Shown piece by piece: positions 6,102 to 14,375 of a stretch of 14,375 nucleotides of DNA. The notes under the pieces were generated by a model. That model did not search any database. It saw only the letters and a list, made by a program, of their open reading frames with translations, and was not told the DNA's origin. Location: positions 1 to 14,375 of the forward strand of contig JBBSIF010000062.1 of assembly GCA_038232255.1 (NCBI GenBank), in the 5' to 3' direction. The stretch is from JAWWPG01 sp038232255. Its GTDB lineage: Bacteria > Actinomycetota > Actinomycetes > Propionibacteriales > Nocardioidaceae. A program made the translations under genes and the position numbers. Each line of letters starts with the position of its first letter. Within the stretch, counting starts at the first letter, position 1.

Positions 6102-6920
6102 TCAGGCCAGCTCCTCCTGGCACCGGGCGGCCGCCGAGCGCAGCGCCGAGACGCTGGGACCGGCTCTGAGCACTCCCCGCGACGTGGACGGCAGCACACG
6201 AGGGTAGGCGCCTGCGAAGAGCCGTCGGATGTGCGCGGCCGAGCCGCCTTGCACGCCGTAGCCCGGCACCAGCAGAGGCCCGTTGACGCTCACGTCCTCG
6301 TCAAGGCTCGGCAGCGTCGCGCCGATTACGGCCCCGACCGACCCCATCGGTGTGGCGCCGGCGTTCTCGGCGCGTACGGCGGCCAGCACCGCACCGGCGA
6401 CCGTGCCGCCGCCTTCCATCGCCGCCCGCTGCACCTGTGGACCCTCCGGGTTCGAGGTGAGGGCCACCACGAAGACGCCCGCCAGGTTCTCCTCGGCGGC
6501 GGTGAGCATCGGGCGCAGGGACTCGAAGCCGAGATAGGGGTTGACGGTGATGGCGTCGACGGCCAGCGGCGAGGACAAGCGGAGGTACGCGTCGGCGTAC
6601 CCCTGCATGGTGGAGCCCAGGTCCCCGCGCTTGGCGTCGAGCAGGACGAGCGCCCCCGCCGAGCGCGCCTCCGCGATGACGGTCTCCAGGACGGCGATGC
6701 CCCGGGCGCCCATCCGCTCGAAGAACGCGGACTGGGGCTTGAGCACGGCGGTGGACCCGGCGAACGCCTCGACGCAGGTCCGGGCGAACCGCTCCAGGCC
6801 CGCGACGTCGTCGCCCAGCCCCCAGTCGAGCAACAGGCTGGCGTGCGGGTCGATGCCGACGCACAGGGCGCCGCGGTCGGCCATCGCGGCGTGCAGCCGC
6901 GCTCCGAACGCCGCCGTCAC
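6102..6920 (-). CDS. pyrF: Orotidine 5'-phosphate decarboxylase
   Basis: Catalyses the last step of UMP synthesis, decarboxylation of OMP. It has 272 residues and belongs to the longer type 2 family typical of actinobacteria. Landmarks are CVGIDPH at 20-26, KPQSAFFE at 61-68, the catalytic DAKRGD at 95-100 (K97 central) followed by LGSTM, TVNPYLG, and the phosphate-binding VPGYGVQGG with STSRGVL near the C-terminus. The frame extends to a GTG at 6953, but the start at 6920 is clearly better: GGAGG lies 7 bases upstream and the GTG overlaps the pyrD stop as GTGA. Last gene of the pyr operon. No pyrE is adjacent, so orotate phosphoribosyltransferase is encoded elsewhere. Confidence 0.97.
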   Translation of the reverse strand: MTAAFGARLHAAMADRGALCVGIDPHASLLLDWGLGDDVAGLERFARTCVEAFAGSTAVLKPQSAFFERMGARGIAVLETVIAEARSAGALVLLDAKRGDLGSTMQGYADAYLRLSSPLAVDAITVNPYLGFESLRPMLTAAEENLAGVFVVALTSNPEGPQVQRAAMEGGGTVAGAVLAAVRAENAGATPMGSVGAVIGATLPSLDEDVSVNGPLLVPGYGVQGGSAAHIRRLFAGAYPRVLPSTSRGVLRAGPSVSALRSAAARCQEELA

Positions 6921-7960
6921 CTCGCTACCTCCGCCTGCACCCGGGCAGGCCACCCGGGGCCCTCGTAGACGAACGCGGTGTAGGCCTGCACGAGGGTCGC
7001 CCCGGCGGCCAGCCGGTCGGCGATGTCAGTGGCAGTGGTGACCCCGCCGACGGAGATCAGCGCCATGGTGCCGGTGAGCCCGCGCAGCAGCCGCAGCACC
7101 TCGAGCGACCGGTGCGCGAGCGGCGGACCTGACAGCCCTCCTGCGCCGGCCGCCTCCACCGCGGCGCGGGGCGAGCGCAGCCCCTGTCGCGCGGTCGTCG
7201 TGTTGACGGCGACGATCCCGTCGAGGCGCAGGTCGACCGCCAAGGCGGCGAGGTCGGTGATCTCGTCGTCTGCCAGGTCCGGCGAGATCTTGACCAGCAG
7301 GGGCACGTGCCGTTCCGCTGACCGGTCGGCGTGCTCGCGAACCGCGACGAGCAGCGGCTCGAGCCGGTCGACGGCCTGCAGGTCGCGGAGGCCTGGCGTG
7401 TTCGGTGAGCTGACGTTGACCACGAGGTAGTCCGCGAACGGCGCCAGCAGCCGGGCGCTGAGCGCGTAGTCGTCCGTCGCGTCACTCTCCGCGACGCTCC
7501 TGGACCTGCCGATGTTGACGCCCACGATGACGTTGCGCCTGTGCTTCCCGCGCCGAGCGGCCAGCCGGGCGGCGACGACGGCGGCGCCGTCGTTGTTGAA
7601 GCCCATGCGGTTGACGACGGCGCGGTCCGCGACCAGACGGAACATCCGCGGGCGCTCGTTGCCCGGCTGGGCGGAGGCCGTCACCGTGCCCACCTCCACG
7701 AAGCTGAACCCGACGGCGGCGAGCGCGTCGACGCCGACGGCGTTCTTGTCGAATCCGGCGGCGATGCCGAGCGGTCCCGGGAAGGTCAGCCCGAGGGCGC
7801 GCACCTGCCCTGCCGGAGCCGACCTGCCGACGCTGCGCAGCAGTGAGACGACTCCCGGCAGGCGCGTGCCGGACCGCAGCGCGGCGAAGCCGAGCTGGTG
7901 CGCCCGCTCCGCGTCCAGCCTGGACATCAGCGCGTCGAAGAGACGGTGGTAGAGCGTCAC
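6917..7960 (-). CDS. pyrD: Dihydroorotate dehydrogenase (quinone), class 2
   Basis: FMN enzyme that oxidises dihydroorotate to orotate and passes electrons to membrane quinones. It has 347 residues. An N-terminal helical extension (about 1-55, LYHRLFDALMSRLDAERAHQLG) of the type that docks class 2 enzymes on the membrane precedes the barrel. Barrel landmarks are GIAAGFDKN at 65-73, EVGTVT at 89-94, NERPRMFRL at 101-109, NRMGFNN at 117-123, the catalytic-serine loop NVSSPNTPGLR at 182-192, LVKISPDL at 222-229, NTTT at 253-256, GGLSG at 274-278 and ISVGGV at 302-307. The frame is open up to 8173 inside carB, but GTG 7960 is right: it overlaps the carB stop as GTGA and gives the family-typical N-terminus. 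The downstream junction with pyrF is also GTGA. The Shine-Dalgarno is weak, so translation probably depends on coupling to carB. Confidence 0.97.
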   Translation of the reverse strand: MTLYHRLFDALMSRLDAERAHQLGFAALRSGTRLPGVVSLLRSVGRSAPAGQVRALGLTFPGPLGIAAGFDKNAVGVDALAAVGFSFVEVGTVTASAQPGNERPRMFRLVADRAVVNRMGFNNDGAAVVAARLAARRGKHRRNVIVGVNIGRSRSVAESDATDDYALSARLLAPFADYLVVNVSSPNTPGLRDLQAVDRLEPLLVAVREHADRSAERHVPLLVKISPDLADDEITDLAALAVDLRLDGIVAVNTTTARQGLRSPRAAVEAAGAGGLSGPPLAHRSLEVLRLLRGLTGTMALISVGGVTTATDIADRLAAGATLVQAYTAFVYEGPGWPARVQAEVAR

Positions 7961-10900
7961 GGAACCGTCTCGTCGCGGGCCCAGCTCTGCAGCGAGCGGA
8001 CGCCGAGCCCGCCTGTGCGGCTTGCCTCGATCGCCTGCACCGTCGCTCCGAGCCCTTGCACGGTGGTGATGCAGGCGATGCCGGCAAGCACCGACGCCGT
8101 TCGGATCTCGTAGCCGTCGACGCGCGGGGAGCCGCCGGACGTGGTGCCGTGGGGGGTGTTCACCACGAGGCACACGTCACCGGCCAGGATGCGCCCGACG
8201 ATCGTCGGCTCACCGTCGGCCCCGTCGCCCTCCGAGTGCTTGCGTACGACGGTCGTCTGCACGCCGTTGCGGCGCAGCGCCAGCGCGGTGCCGGCCGTGG
8301 CCAGGATCTCGAAGCCGAGGTCGGCGAGGCGCTTGATCGGGAAGATCATCGACCTCTTGTCCCGGTTGGCCACCGACACGAACACCCGGCCGGACGACGG
8401 CAGGCCGCCGAGGCTGGCGATCTGCGCCTTGGCGAACGCGGCGCCGAACGTTGCGTCGATCCCCATCACCTCACCCGTCGAGCGCATCTCCGGGCCGAGC
8501 AGCGTGTCCACGCCCCGGCCCTCGGCGGTGCGGAACCGGTTGAACGGCATCACCGCCTCCTTGACCGCGACCGGCGACGACGCGGGCAGGTCCCCGCCGT
8601 CCCCGGCCGCCGGCAGCATCTCCTCCGCGCGGAGCTCGGCGATGGTGGCGCCGAGCATGATGCGGGCCGCCGCCTTCGCGAGTGGAGTGGCGGTCGCCTT
8701 CGAGACGAACGGCACGGTCCGCGACGCTCGCGGGTTCGCCTCGAGCACGTACAGCACGTCGGAGGCGATGGCGAACTGGATGTTGAGCAGCCCCCGGACC
8801 CCGACCCCCTCGGCGATGGCACGGGTCGACTCCCGCACGCGCTCGATGTCCTCGACCCCGAGCGTGATCGGCGGCAGCGTGCAGGAGGAGTCACCGGAGT
8901 GCACACCGGCCTCCTCGATGTGCTCCAGCACGCCGCCCAGGAAGAGCTCCGTGCCGTCGTACAGCGCGTCGACGTCGATCTCGACGGCGTCGTCGAGGAA
9001 CCGGTCGACCAGCACGGGATGCGCGAAGCTCATGGCCTCGGAGCCGCCGAGACGAGCGAGCGCGGCCATCAGCTCCGCCTCGGCGTACACGATCTCCATG
9101 CCGGAGCCGCCGAGGACGTATGACGGGCGGACCAGCACCGGATAGCCGATCTCGTCGGCGATCTCCTTCGCGCCGCGGTACGACGTGGCGCTGCCGTGCT
9201 TGGGAGCCGGCAGGTCGGCCGCCGCCAGCAGCCGCCCGAACGCGCCGCGGTCCTCGGCCAGCTCGATCGCGTCGGGACTGGTGCCGACGATCGGCACGCC
9301 GGCCGCTGCCAGCCCGCGGGCGAGGCCCAGCGGCGTCTGGCCGCCCAGCTGGACGATGACGCCCGCGACCGGGCCGGCGGCGGTCTCGGCCGCGACCACC
9401 TCCAGCACGTCCTCGAGGGTCAGTGGCTCGAAGTACAGCCGGTCCGACGTGTCGTAGTCGGTGGACACCGTCTCGGGGTTGCAGTTGACCATCACGGTCT
9501 CGTAGCCGCCGTGCTCGGTCGGCGCGGCGGACAGGGCCATCGACGCGTGCACGCACGAGTAGTCGAACTCGATGCCCTGGCCGATCCGGTTGGGGCCGCT
9601 GCCGAGGATCACCACCGCGGGCTTCGTCCGCGGCGCCACCTCTGTCTCGTCGTCGTAGGTCGAGTAGTGGTACGGCGTCGTCGCGGCGAACTCCGCGGCG
9701 CAGGTGTCGACGGTCTTGAACACCGGACGGACGCCCAGCGCAAGCCGGACGCCGCGGACCACCTCCTCCGTCGAGGCGGTCAGGTCGGCCAGCTGGCGGT
9801 CGGAGAAGCCGTGGCGCTTCGCGCGGCGCAATCCGTCCCGGTCGAGCGCGGGCGACGTCCGCACCTCCCGGGCGACCTCGTCGAGAAGGACGAGCTGGTC
9901 GGCGAACCACGGGTCGATGCCGGTGGTGGTCGACACCTCATCAGCGCTGGCGCCGCCGCGGATCGCGGCCAGCACCTGCTGCAGCCTGTCCTCGGAGGGG
10001 GTGCGCGCCGCTTCGAGGTTCTCCGCGGGGTCGCCGGGGTCGCCGTACCACGTGAACTCCGCGCCGGCTCGCTCCAGCGACCGCAGCGCCTTCTGCAGCG
10101 CCTCGGGGAAGCTGCGCCCGATCGCCATCGCCTCCCCCACGCTCTTCATGTGCGTGGTGAGCGTCGGGTCTGCGGACGGGAACTTGTCGAAGGCGAACCG
10201 GGGGACCTTGACGACGACGTAGTCCAGCGTCGGCTCGAAGCTCGCCGGGGTCTTCTTCGTGATGTCGTTTGCGATCTCGGCGAGGGAGTAGCCGACGGCG
10301 ACCTTGGCGGCGATCTTCGCGATCGGGAAGCCGGTCGCCTTCGAGGCGAGCGCGCTGGAGCGGGACACCCGTGGGTTCATCTCCACCACGATCATGTCGC
10401 CGGTGGCCGGGTCGACCGCGAACTGGATGTTGCAGCCTCCCGTCTCGACGCCGACCGCGCGCACCACTCCCATCGCCATGTCGCGCATCGCCTGGTACTC
10501 GCGATCCGTCAGCGTCATGGCCGGCGCGACCGTGATGGAGTCCCCGGTGTGCACGCCCATCGGGTCGAGGTTCTCGATCGAGCAGACGACGACCGTGTTG
10601 TCGTGGCCGTCGCGCATCACCTCGAGCTCGTACTCCTTCCACCCGACCACGGACTGCTCGAGCAGCACCTCGGTCGTGGGGCTGGCGTCGAGCCCGGCGC
10701 CCGCGATCCGGCGCAGGGCGCTCTCGTCGTACGCCAGCCCCGACCCCGCTCCGCCCATCGTGAACGACGGCCGCACCACGACCGGGAAGCCCAGGCTGCG
10801 GGCGGCCGCCAAGCACTCGCCGAGGCTGTGGCAGACCACGCTCCGGGCGACCCGGCCCCCGAGGGACTCCACGATCCCCTTGAAGGTCTCGCGGTTCTCC

Positions 10901-11277
10901 CCGGCCCGGATGGCGGCGATCGAGGCTCCGATCAGCTCGACGCCGTACTTCTCGAGCGTGCCGTCCTCGGACAGGGCGACCGCGGTGTTGAGGGCGGTCT
11001 GTCCACCGAGCGTCGCCAGCAGCGCGTCCGGGCGCTCCTTGTCGATGACCTTCGCGACGAACTCCGCGTTGATCGGCTCCACGTACGTCGCATCGGCCAC
11101 GTCCGGGTCCGTCATGATCGTGGCCGGGTTGGAGTTGACCAGGATGACGCGCAGCCCCTCGGCCTTGAGCACCCGGCAGGCCTGCGTGCCCGAGTAGTCG
11201 AACTCGCTCGCCTGCCCGATCACGATCGGACCGGAGCCGATCACCAGCACCGACTCGAGGTCGCGGCGCCGGCTCAT
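7957..11277 (-). CDS. carB: Carbamoyl-phosphate synthase large subunit
   Basis: With CarA makes carbamoyl phosphate from bicarbonate, glutamine-derived ammonia and two ATP, feeding pyrimidine and arginine synthesis. At 1,106 residues it is full length. Order: first ATP-grasp half (about 1-400; VIGSGPIVIGQ, RPSFTMGGAGSG, EMNPRVSRSSALASKATG), oligomerisation region (about 400-550), second half (about 555-935; ILGSGPNRIGQGIEFDYSC, RPSYVLGGSGME, EANPRASRTVPFVSKAT), and a C-terminal MGS-like allosteric domain (about 955-1106; SVANRDKRSMIFPIKRL, ATAGTALAL), the site where UMP and other effectors act in studied enzymes. ATG 11277 overlaps the carA stop as ATGA, and the open frame continues upstream only as out-of-phase carA sequence. 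The 3' end overlaps pyrD by 4 bases. Confidence 0.99.
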   Translation of the reverse strand: MSRRRDLESVLVIGSGPIVIGQASEFDYSGTQACRVLKAEGLRVILVNSNPATIMTDPDVADATYVEPINAEFVAKVIDKERPDALLATLGGQTALNTAVALSEDGTLEKYGVELIGASIAAIRAGENRETFKGIVESLGGRVARSVVCHSLGECLAAARSLGFPVVVRPSFTMGGAGSGLAYDESALRRIAGAGLDASPTTEVLLEQSVVGWKEYELEVMRDGHDNTVVVCSIENLDPMGVHTGDSITVAPAMTLTDREYQAMRDMAMGVVRAVGVETGGCNIQFAVDPATGDMIVVEMNPRVSRSSALASKATGFPIAKIAAKVAVGYSLAEIANDITKKTPASFEPTLDYVVVKVPRFAFDKFPSADPTLTTHMKSVGEAMAIGRSFPEALQKALRSLERAGAEFTWYGDPGDPAENLEAARTPSEDRLQQVLAAIRGGASADEVSTTTGIDPWFADQLVLLDEVAREVRTSPALDRDGLRRAKRHGFSDRQLADLTASTEEVVRGVRLALGVRPVFKTVDTCAAEFAATTPYHYSTYDDETEVAPRTKPAVVILGSGPNRIGQGIEFDYSCVHASMALSAAPTEHGGYETVMVNCNPETVSTDYDTSDRLYFEPLTLEDVLEVVAAETAAGPVAGVIVQLGGQTPLGLARGLAAAGVPIVGTSPDAIELAEDRGAFGRLLAAADLPAPKHGSATSYRGAKEIADEIGYPVLVRPSYVLGGSGMEIVYAEAELMAALARLGGSEAMSFAHPVLVDRFLDDAVEIDVDALYDGTELFLGGVLEHIEEAGVHSGDSSCTLPPITLGVEDIERVRESTRAIAEGVGVRGLLNIQFAIASDVLYVLEANPRASRTVPFVSKATATPLAKAAARIMLGATIAELRAEEMLPAAGDGGDLPASSPVAVKEAVMPFNRFRTAEGRGVDTLLGPEMRSTGEVMGIDATFGAAFAKAQIASLGGLPSSGRVFVSVANRDKRSMIFPIKRLADLGFEILATAGTALALRRNGVQTTVVRKHSEGDGADGEPTIVGRILAGDVCLVVNTPHGTTSGGSPRVDGYEIRTASVLAGIACITTVQGLGATVQAIEASRTGGLGVRSLQSWARDETVP

Positions 11278-12425
11278 GCGGCGACCGAGGTCATCGCGGC
11301 GACGAACCTGTCGAACAGGTACCCGGCATCGTGCGGACCGGCGGCAGCCTCCGGGTGGTACTGCACGCTGAACGCCGGCTGGTCGCGCAGCGCCAGTCCC
11401 TCGACGACGCCGTCGTTGAGGTTGCGGTGCGAGACGGCCGCCGGCCCGAACTCCGTCTCGAAGGAGTCGTCGGCCCTTACCGCACTGTGCCCATGTTCGC
11501 GGCCCGGCAGGCCGACCGCGAAGCCGTGGTTGTGCGACGTCACCTCCACCCTGCCGGTCGTGAGGTCCATGACCGGCTGGTTGATGCCGCGGTGGCCGTA
11601 GCCGAGCTTGTACGTCGGCAGCCCGAGCGCCCGGCCGAAGAGCTGGTGGCCCAAGCAGATCCCGAAGAACGGGATGCGGCGACGGAGCGTCTCGGCGAGC
11701 ACGGCCACCTGCGGGTCGGCGGTCGCCGGGTCGCCGGGCCCGTTGGACACGAAGACGCCGTCGGGGCTCGTCGCGAGGACATCGTCGATCCCCGACGCGG
11801 CGGGCAGGACGTGCACCTCGACGCCGTGCTCGGCGAACCGCCGCAGGGTCATCGTCTTGATGCCGAGGTCGAGGGCGGCGACCCGGCACCGGCGACGGCC
11901 GACGGAGTCGACGACGTACGGGTCGGCCGTCGAGACCTGCTCGGCCAGCGCGGAGCCGGACATCGCTGGCGCGGCGAGCACCCGGCGCAGCAGCCGGCCG
12001 GTGTCCAGGTCCGTGGATGAGATGCCGACGCGCATGGCGCCCCGCTCCCGCAGATGCCGGGTGAGGGCGCGCGTGTCGATGCCGCTGATCCCGACCACGC
12101 CCTGGCGGCTCAGCTCGTCGGTGAGGGTGCCCCGGGCGCGCCAGCTGCTGGCGCGCCGCGCCGGGTCGCGCACGACGTACCCGGCCACCCAGATGCGACC
12201 GGACTCGTCGTCCTCGTCGTTGACGCCGGTGTTGCCGACGTGCGGTGCCGTCATGACGACGACCTGACCGTGGTACGACGGGTCGGTCAGCGTCTCCTGG
12301 TAGCCCGTCATCGCGGTGGAGAAGACCGCCTCGCCGACGGTCTCGCCGATGGCGCCGTACGCCTCACCGCGGAAGGCCCGGCCGTCCTCGAGAACGAGGA
12401 GCGCGGGGATCGGGCGGATCGTCAC
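11274..12425 (-). CDS. carA: Carbamoyl-phosphate synthase small (glutamine amidotransferase) subunit
   Basis: Hydrolyses glutamine and channels ammonia to CarB. It has 383 residues. The N-terminal small-chain domain (about 6-150) has LVLEDGRAFRGEAYG, FSTAMTGYQETLTDPSY and the GISGIDTRALTRHLR segment. The C-terminal class I amidotransferase (about 180-375) has FVSNGPGDP at 225-233, nucleophile Cys257 in FFGICLGHQLFG, TSHNHGFAV at 296-304 and the His357/Glu359 dyad in SVQYHPEA. The common PEASPGPHD stretch here reads PEAAAGPHD. The frame is open upstream into pyrC, but GTG 12425 forms a GTGA overlap with the pyrC stop, has GGGA 7 bases upstream, and gives the usual N-terminus. Its stop overlaps the carB start. 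Confidence 0.98.
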   Translation of the reverse strand: MTIRPIPALLVLEDGRAFRGEAYGAIGETVGEAVFSTAMTGYQETLTDPSYHGQVVVMTAPHVGNTGVNDEDDESGRIWVAGYVVRDPARRASSWRARGTLTDELSRQGVVGISGIDTRALTRHLRERGAMRVGISSTDLDTGRLLRRVLAAPAMSGSALAEQVSTADPYVVDSVGRRRCRVAALDLGIKTMTLRRFAEHGVEVHVLPAASGIDDVLATSPDGVFVSNGPGDPATADPQVAVLAETLRRRIPFFGICLGHQLFGRALGLPTYKLGYGHRGINQPVMDLTTGRVEVTSHNHGFAVGLPGREHGHSAVRADDSFETEFGPAAVSHRNLNDGVVEGLALRDQPAFSVQYHPEAAAGPHDAGYLFDRFVAAMTSVAA

Positions 12426-13702
12426 TGCAGCTTCCCGTCCAGCACTGTCGCTCGACCCCGCAGGAACGTGGCCACGACGGCACCCGGGAGCGTTCTCCCC
12501 CGGTACGGCGTGTTGCGCGACAGTGAGACGGAGTCGGCCGGGTCGACGACCCGGGTCGCGGTGGGGTCGACCAGCGTGAGGTTGGCGGCCGAGCCGTGGC
12601 TGAGACCCGCGCCGTGGTCGGAGACCCGCCCGATCCGGGCGGGGGCCACCGACATCCGGTCGGCGACGTCGGCCCAGGTCAGCCTGCCGGTGTCCACCAT
12701 CGTCTGCTGGACGACGCCGAGCGCGGTCTCGAGGCCCAGCATGCCCATGGCGGCGGCCGCCCACTCGCACTCCTTGGCCTCGGTCGGATGCGGCGCGTGG
12801 TCGGTGGCGACGCACTCGAGGGTGCCGTCGGCGAGGCCGTCGCGCAGCGCGGCCACGTCCGCGGCGGTGCGCAGTGGCGGGTTGACCTTGTAGATCGGGT
12901 CGAACGTCGCCACCAGGTCGTCGGTGAGCAGCAGGTGGTGCGGGGTCACCTCGGCGGTGACCGCCCAGCCCTTGCTCTTCGCCCAGCGGATCAGCTCGAC
13001 CGATCCGGCGGTGGACACGTGGCAGATGTGCAGTCTCGACCCGACGTGACCGGCCAGGAGGCAGTCGCGGGCGATGACGGCCTCCTCGGCGACGGCGGGC
13101 CAGCCGCGCATGCCCAGCACTCCGGAGACCGCGCCCTCGTTCATCTGGGCGTCCTCGGTGAGCCGCGGCTCCTGGGCGTGCTGGGCGATGACGCCGTCGA
13201 ACGCCTTGACGTACTCGAGGGCGCGCCGCATCAGCACCGCGTCGGACACGCAGTTCCCGTCGTCGGAGAAGACCCTCACCTGAGGGGTGGAGTCGGCCAT
13301 CGCGCCGAGCTCCGCGAGCTGGTGGCCGTCGAGTCCGACGGTGACGGCACCGACGGGGCGTACGTCGCAGTATCCGGCGGTCTGCCCGAGGTGCCAGACC
13401 TGCTCGACGACGCCGGCGGTGTCCGCGACGGGATCGGTGTTGGCCATGGCGTGCACGGCGGTGAAGCCGCCCCGCGCCGCGGCCTGGGAGCCGGTCAGCA
13501 CGGTCTCGGCGTCCTCCCGGCCCGGCTCGCGCAGGTGGGTGTGCAGGTCGACGAGCCCCGGCAGCGCCACGAGGCCGCTGGCGTCCACCGTCGTCGTACC
13601 GCGTCGTGCGTCTGCGGGGTCCGCGATGCGGCCGTCGCGCAGCAGCAGGTCGGCGGGCTCGCCACCCAGGATCGAAGCGCCCCGGATCAGGTAGTCACTC
13701 AC
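12422..13702 (-). CDS. pyrC: Dihydroorotase, type I
   Basis: Zinc amidohydrolase that cyclises carbamoyl-aspartate to dihydroorotate. It has 426 residues, the length of the type I (Bacillus/Aquifex-like) family rather than the shorter E. coli type. Metal ligands are visible: H54 and H56 in DLHTHLREPG, the aspartate motif FSDDGN at 145-150 (type I enzymes use Asp here instead of a carboxylated Lys), H175 in AQHAQEP, H228 in HICHVSTAGS and D301 in ATDHAPH. Substrate residues near NTDP (88-91) and in the C-terminal segment LSRNTPYRGRTLPG are conserved. GTG start with GGAGG 7 bases upstream, overlapping the pyrB stop as GTGA. Unlike in Streptomyces and Mycobacterium, no small membrane-protein gene lies between it and carA. 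Confidence 0.98.
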   Translation of the reverse strand: MSDYLIRGASILGGEPADLLLRDGRIADPADARRGTTTVDASGLVALPGLVDLHTHLREPGREDAETVLTGSQAAARGGFTAVHAMANTDPVADTAGVVEQVWHLGQTAGYCDVRPVGAVTVGLDGHQLAELGAMADSTPQVRVFSDDGNCVSDAVLMRRALEYVKAFDGVIAQHAQEPRLTEDAQMNEGAVSGVLGMRGWPAVAEEAVIARDCLLAGHVGSRLHICHVSTAGSVELIRWAKSKGWAVTAEVTPHHLLLTDDLVATFDPIYKVNPPLRTAADVAALRDGLADGTLECVATDHAPHPTEAKECEWAAAAMGMLGLETALGVVQQTMVDTGRLTWADVADRMSVAPARIGRVSDHGAGLSHGSAANLTLVDPTATRVVDPADSVSLSRNTPYRGRTLPGAVVATFLRGRATVLDGKLQ

Positions 13703-14375
13703 GCGCCGGCCTCCTCCGCGATGGTCTCCTCAGGCAACGGCGCGGCGTTGCTCCCGGAGAGCAGCAGGTAGAGGACGGCCATCCGCACCGCGACGCCGTT
13801 GGTGACCTGCTCGACGATCACCGACCGGGTGGAGTCGGCGACGTTCGCGGAGATCTCCATGCCGCGGTTCATGGGACCGGGGTGCATCACGATCGCCTGG
13901 TCGCCGAGGCGGGCGAAGCGCTTGTCGTCGAGACCGTAGCGCCTGCTGTACTCCCGTGCGCTGGGGAAGAACGCGTCGTTCATCCGCTCGTGCTGGACGC
14001 GGAGCATCATCACGACGTCGCTCTTGTCGAGGGTGGAGTCGAGGTCGTACGACGTCTGGACCGGCCAGCTGTCGACGCCGACGGGCAGCAGGGTCGGCGG
14101 CGCCACTAGCGTGACGTCGGCGCCCAGCGTGCTGAGCAGCAAGGCGTTCGAGCGGGCCACGCGGCTGTGCAGCACGTCGCCGACGATCGTGACGCGCCGT
14201 CCTTCGAGGTCACCGAGGTGGCGCCGCATCGTGAAGGCGTCGAGCAGCGCCTGGGTCGGGTGCTCGTGGGTGCCGTCGCCGGCGTTGACGACGCTCGAGC
14301 GCACCCACCCGCTGGTCGCGAGCCGGTGCGGCGCTCCGGAGGCGGCGTGCCGGATGACGACGGCGTCGGCACCCA
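13699..14375 (-). CDS. pyrB: Aspartate carbamoyltransferase catalytic subunit (N-terminus outside window)
   Basis: Condenses carbamoyl phosphate with aspartate, the committed step of pyrimidine synthesis. About 224 C-terminal residues are visible; the frame runs off the right edge, where it reads GADAVVIRHAASGAPH. Landmarks are the carbamoyl-phosphate-binding NAGDGTHEHPTQALLDAF, then GRRVTIVGDVLHSRVARSN opening the aspartate-binding domain, DVVMMLRVQHERM, VMHPGPMNRGMEI and the C-terminal helix VTNGVAVRMAVLYLLL. No pyrI-like regulatory subunit gene follows; pyrC follows at once with a GTGA overlap. The operon promoter and pyrR, usually upstream in actinobacteria, are beyond the window. Confidence 0.98.
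   Translation of the reverse strand, partial: GADAVVIRHAASGAPHRLATSGWVRSSVVNAGDGTHEHPTQALLDAFTMRRHLGDLEGRRVTIVGDVLHSRVARSNALLLSTLGADVTLVAPPTLLPVGVDSWPVQTSYDLDSTLDKSDVVMMLRVQHERMNDAFFPSAREYSRRYGLDDKRFARLGDQAIVMHPGPMNRGMEISANVADSTRSVIVEQVTNGVAVRMAVLYLLLSGSNAAPLPEETIAEEAGA

Noticed and set aside
7961..8173. Upstream extension of the pyrD frame
   Set aside because: Arg/His-rich nonsense overlapping the carB MGS domain; the true start is GTG 7960 in the GTGA overlap.
9196..11601. An 801-codon open frame on the + strand opposite carB
   Set aside because: It is wholly antisense to a certain gene, composed of Arg/His/Asp/Val-rich text with no motifs, and is the expected mirror of high third-position G/C coding.
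11278..11889. Upstream extension of the carB frame
   Set aside because: It lies over the carA amidotransferase domain in another phase; ATG 11277 gives the canonical CarB N-terminus.
12596..13771. A 391-codon + strand frame opposite pyrC, and similar long + strand frames opposite pyrD, metK and gmk
   Set aside because: Same mirror effect of GC-rich codons; no Shine-Dalgarno and no recognisable domain.
1..14375. Mobile elements, phage genes, toxin-antitoxin pairs, CRISPR repeats, tRNA or rRNA genes
   Set aside because: No transposase, integrase, direct repeat array or cloverleaf-like stretch was seen on either strand, and composition is uniform across the window.

Overview
The window (14,375 bp, about 70% G+C, strong G/C preference at third codon positions, mostly GTG start codons) is chromosomal DNA of a high-GC actinobacterium. 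Two blocks support this: the actinobacterial pyrimidine operon, and the actinobacteria-specific mihF-gmk-rpoZ-coaBC-metK cluster. A Nocardioides-like (Propionibacteriales) host is my inference from protein wording, not a proven placement.

Layout. (1) 3-593, + strand: 3' part of an unrecognised protein with a charged helical region and a glycine-rich tail, convergent with metK. (2) 628-4382, - strand: mihF, gmk, rpoZ, coaBC, metK, read right to left and tightly packed. They encode a nucleoid DNA-binding protein, guanylate kinase, RNA polymerase omega, the CoA-biosynthesis bifunctional enzyme and S-adenosylmethionine synthetase. (3) 4468-6016: an accessory island containing a single-pass membrane protein (-), a divergent CPBP-family membrane protease homologue (+) and a short unrecognised frame (-) that seems to carry two compensating frameshifts. 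(4) 6102-14375, - strand: pyrB (cut by the window end), pyrC, carA, carB, pyrD, pyrF, which provide every step of UMP synthesis except orotate phosphoribosyltransferase (pyrE).

The pyrimidine genes form one translationally coupled unit: all five junctions are 4-base stop/start overlaps (GTGA or ATGA). CarA and CarB make carbamoyl phosphate, PyrB and PyrC make dihydroorotate, PyrD oxidises it to orotate at the membrane, and PyrF decarboxylates OMP to UMP. In many actinobacteria pyrF is followed directly by mihF, so the three-gene island at 4468-6016 looks like an insertion between two normally adjacent blocks. The usual small gene between pyrC and carA is absent, and priA, which often follows metK, is not seen.

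Most of the window is ordinary core metabolism. I found no mobile element, CRISPR array, tRNA or rRNA, and no convincing new system. The items most worth a second look are the frameshifted small gene, the compact divergent (possibly leaderless) promoter, the CPBP homologue lacking the motif arginine, and the incomplete gene at the left edge.
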